This document shows, piece by piece, positions 62,199 through 64,000 of a stretch of 64,000 nt of DNA. Position 1 is the first letter of the stretch. Each line of letters starts with the position of its first letter. The notes beneath the pieces were generated by a model that saw only the letters and a list, made by a program, of their open reading frames with translations, had not been told where the DNA came from and ran no database searches. Origin of the DNA: Bacillus litorisediminis (GTDB lineage: Bacteria; Bacillota; Bacilli; Bacillales; JC228); assembly GCF_022808645.1 (NCBI RefSeq), contig NZ_JAKZKT010000016.1:28193-92192 (forward strand), given 5' to 3'. The translations under genes were made by a program, and so were the position numbers.

Positions 62199-63623
62199 AT
62201 GAGTGAATACAAAGATTCAGCCCGCCAGATAGTTGAGGCTGTAGGCGGTAAAGAGAATATTGCAGGCGCAACTCACTGTGTAACACGCTTGCGCTTTGCT
62301 TTAAAAGACGATGAAAAAGTCGATAAAGAGAAGCTGGAAACGATTGATGTTGTAAAAGGATCATTTTCTGCAAATGGTCAATTCCAAGTGGTTATTGGTC
62401 AAGGAACAGTTGACAAAGTATATAAAGAATTAGCAGCACAAACCGGGATAGAGCATGCCTCAAAAGAGGATATTAAAGAGCAGGCAGCAGAAAAATTAAA
62501 TCCTTTACAAAGAGCGATTAAGACATTAGCAGATATTTTTATTCCGATTCTGCCAGCAATCGTAACAGCGGGTCTCTTGATGGGGATCAACAATCTTTTA
62601 ACAGCGAATGATTTATTTTATGAAGGAACTTCTGTCATAGCGGTTCATCCGCAATGGGCAGATTTAGCTGGCATCATCAATTTAATAGCGAATACGGCCT
62701 TCACCTTCCTTCCTGCCCTCATCGGCTGGTCGGCAGTTAAAAAATTTGGTGGAAGCCCGATACTTGGGATTGTATTAGGATCCATGCTTGTGCACCCAGA
62801 CCTTTTAAATGCTTGGGGATATGGAAGTGCACTTCAGGCTGGAGAGGTTCCGACTTGGAATATATTAGGCCTAACCGTTGAGAAAGTAGGTTATCAGGGT
62901 CAGGTTTTGCCAGTTCTGGTGGCCTCCTATTTACTTGCTAAGTTAGAAATCTTTTTGAAAAAGCGTGTCCATGACTCAATTCAATTGCTTGTTGTCGGAC
63001 CTGTAGCATTATTAGTTACCGGATTTGCAGCTTTTATCGCAATTGGTCCGATTACTTTTGCGATTGGTAATGTAATAACTGATGCAATGGTCATGATTTT
63101 TGATAACTTCTCAATTATTGGCGGGTTGCTTTATGGCGGCTTATATGCAGTGCTTGTTATTACGGGAATGCACCACACCTTCTTGCCAATTGATTTGCAG
63201 TTAATCGGTACCGGAAATGGAACATTCTTATGGCCGATTTTGGTTATGTCTAACATTGCTCAAGGGTCAGCTGCGTTGGCTGTGATGGTGCTCGCAAGGA
63301 AAAATGAGAAGCTTCGCGGTTTAGCATTAACGGCTGGAATTTCAGCGTATATGGGAATCACGGAACCAGCGATGTTTGGTGTAAACTTACGCTATCGCTT
63401 TGCTTTTATCAGTGCGATTACTTCATCCGCCATTGCAGGTGCCTTTATTTCCTTCTTTGGCGTTAGAGCGAATTCGATTGGAGTAGGCGGGCTGCCAGGA
63501 ATTTTATCTATTATGCAGGAATATTGGCTTGTTTTTGCAATTGGCATGCTAATCTCCATTGTTCTTCCATTTGTATTGACCTATCTATTTGCAAAAATTA
63601 AGAAGCAAGAATTTCCGGCATAA
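62199..63623 (+). CDS. treP: trehalose-type PTS transporter subunit EIIBC
   Basis: 474 residues. EIIB domain 1-85 with the phospho-acceptor Cys in GATHCVTRLRFALKDD (residue about 27), linker, then EIIC from about 105 with eight or more membrane segments, ADIFIPILPAIVTAGLLMG, the glucose-superfamily motif GITEPAMFGVNLRYRF near 388, and HHTFLPIDLQL. Imports trehalose as trehalose-6-phosphate using an external EIIA. The two TreR-like operators and cre site support trehalose over sucrose. RBS GGGAGGGG. A terminator and then an intron follow; treA and treR, if present, lie beyond the window. Confidence 0.87.
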   Translation: MSEYKDSARQIVEAVGGKENIAGATHCVTRLRFALKDDEKVDKEKLETIDVVKGSFSANGQFQVVIGQGTVDKVYKELAAQTGIEHASKEDIKEQAAEKLNPLQRAIKTLADIFIPILPAIVTAGLLMGINNLLTANDLFYEGTSVIAVHPQWADLAGIINLIANTAFTFLPALIGWSAVKKFGGSPILGIVLGSMLVHPDLLNAWGYGSALQAGEVPTWNILGLTVEKVGYQGQVLPVLVASYLLAKLEIFLKKRVHDSIQLLVVGPVALLVTGFAAFIAIGPITFAIGNVITDAMVMIFDNFSIIGGLLYGGLYAVLVITGMHHTFLPIDLQLIGTGNGTFLWPILVMSNIAQGSAALAVMVLARKNEKLRGLALTAGISAYMGITEPAMFGVNLRYRFAFISAITSSAIAGAFISFFGVRANSIGVGGLPGILSIMQEYWLVFAIGMLISIVLPFVLTYLFAKIKKQEFPA

Positions 63624-63631
63624 AAAAAAAG

Positions 63632-63659
63632 GGGAGAGCATGAATTCTCCCCTTTTTTC
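63632..63659 (+). terminator. treP terminator
   Basis: Perfect arms GGGGAGA and TCTCCCC, loop GCATGAAT, then TTTTTT. Confidence 0.92.
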
Positions 63660-63662
63660 TAT

Positions 63663-64000
63663 GTGCGCCCAGCATGGGTGCAATCTATAGGGTGAAAGTC
63701 CCGAACTGTGAAGGCAGAAGTAACAGTAGCTTAACGCAAGGGTGTCCGTGGTGACACGGAATCTGAAGGAAGCGAGCGGCAAACCTCCGGTCTGAGGAAC
63801 ACGAACTTCATATAAGGCTAGGTATCATTGGATGAGTTTGCATAACAAAACAAAGTCCTTTCTGCCAAAGATGATACAGAGTAAATGAAGCAGATATTTG
63901 GAGGGAAAGATTGCACTCTTACCTGGGGAGATCTGACTGGAAAGCCAAGTACTCTTGGTAACCTATCTAGCGATAGATAGCTGAACAGTTAGAAGTCAGC
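63663..64000 (+). mobile_element. group IIC intron, 5' part (cut by window end)
   Basis: Starts GTGCGCCCAGCATGGGTGC a few bases after the treP terminator and continues with GGGTGAAAGTCCCGAACTGTG, CTTAACGCAAGGGTGTCCG, GCAAACCTCCGGTCTGAGG, GAACTTCATATAAGGC and ACAAAACAAAGTCCTTTC. This is domain I to III of a bacterial group IIC intron; it resembles the Oceanobacillus iheyensis intron used for crystal structures. The reverse transcriptase gene should lie in domain IV just past the window. Group IIC introns characteristically insert behind intrinsic terminators, which fits exactly. Confidence 0.92.

Noticed and set aside
1..64000. tRNA or rRNA genes
   Set aside because: No cloverleaf with a 3' CCA-type end or rRNA segment was recognised on either strand by eye; a covariance search was not possible.

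Overview
This window is a chromosomal segment of a low-GC, endospore-forming Firmicute of the Bacillaceae (Bacillus, Neobacillus or Mesobacillus type). The evidence is strong GGAGG ribosome sites, many intrinsic terminators, and close counterparts of Bacillus genes: sqhC (sporulenol synthase), a liaIHFSR operon, natAB with a NatK/NatR-type two-component pair, yfmL, yfmR, bioY with a BirA box, treP with TreR-like operators and a cre site, and a T-box-controlled proS. Names rest on recognition of protein sequence and context; no database search was run.

Layout. 1-4.3 kb: 3' part of an S9 peptidase, a small mosaic with a transposase remnant and a GC-rich DHFR-fold gene between short direct repeats, then a secreted M14 carboxypeptidase. 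4.8-8.4 kb: heterodimeric ABC exporter. 8.6-14.5 kb: natAB, divergent from a LytTR response regulator, a glycerophosphodiesterase, a frameshifted NatK-like kinase and a Gfo/Idh/MocA oxidoreductase. 14.5-18.4 kb: two arrays of about 21-bp repeats, a tiny hydrophilic protein, an FMN reductase and a DinG-like helicase with a RecB/Cas4-like nuclease domain. 18.3-23.1 kb: an ABC-F gene behind what looks like a two-ORF, two-terminator attenuation leader, then two DEAD-box helicases. 23.4-25.3 kb: ArsR/SRPBCC pair and bioY. 25.3-36.1 kb: a GAF-PucR type regulator divergent from a peptide-type ABC transporter operon with two creatinase-fold proteins that lack usual metal ligands and an isochorismatase-fold hydrolase. 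36.2-40.7 kb: recQ and yfmR. 40.9-46.7 kb: YckD-like protein, amidase, frameshifted beta-propeller gene, serine hydrolase, zinc-ribbon/S4 protein, DinB-like protein. 46.8-49.8 kb: a 52-bp-unit hairpin array, then proS behind a proline T-box. 49.9-54.3 kb: sqhC, a DUF819 membrane protein and an MBL-fold hydrolase. 54.4-60.3 kb: lia operon, MscS channel, carbonic anhydrase and a pseudogene. 60.4-64 kb: VOC protein, a 0.7-kb array of 20-bp repeats, treP, and the 5' end of a group IIC intron just behind the treP terminator.

The least explained material is a set of five intergenic arrays (14.5, 15.7, 40.5, 46.8 and 61.3 kb). Four have units of 20-21 bp and one of 52-53 bp, all close to whole numbers of DNA helical turns, and the short-unit families share a loose TTC...GT/GAT...AAA skeleton. 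Other points to follow are the ABC-F leader, the possible guanidino- or amide-compound uptake operon, and two genes broken at homopolymer runs (T7 at 12751 and A5 at 43344), which may be real frameshifts or assembly errors.
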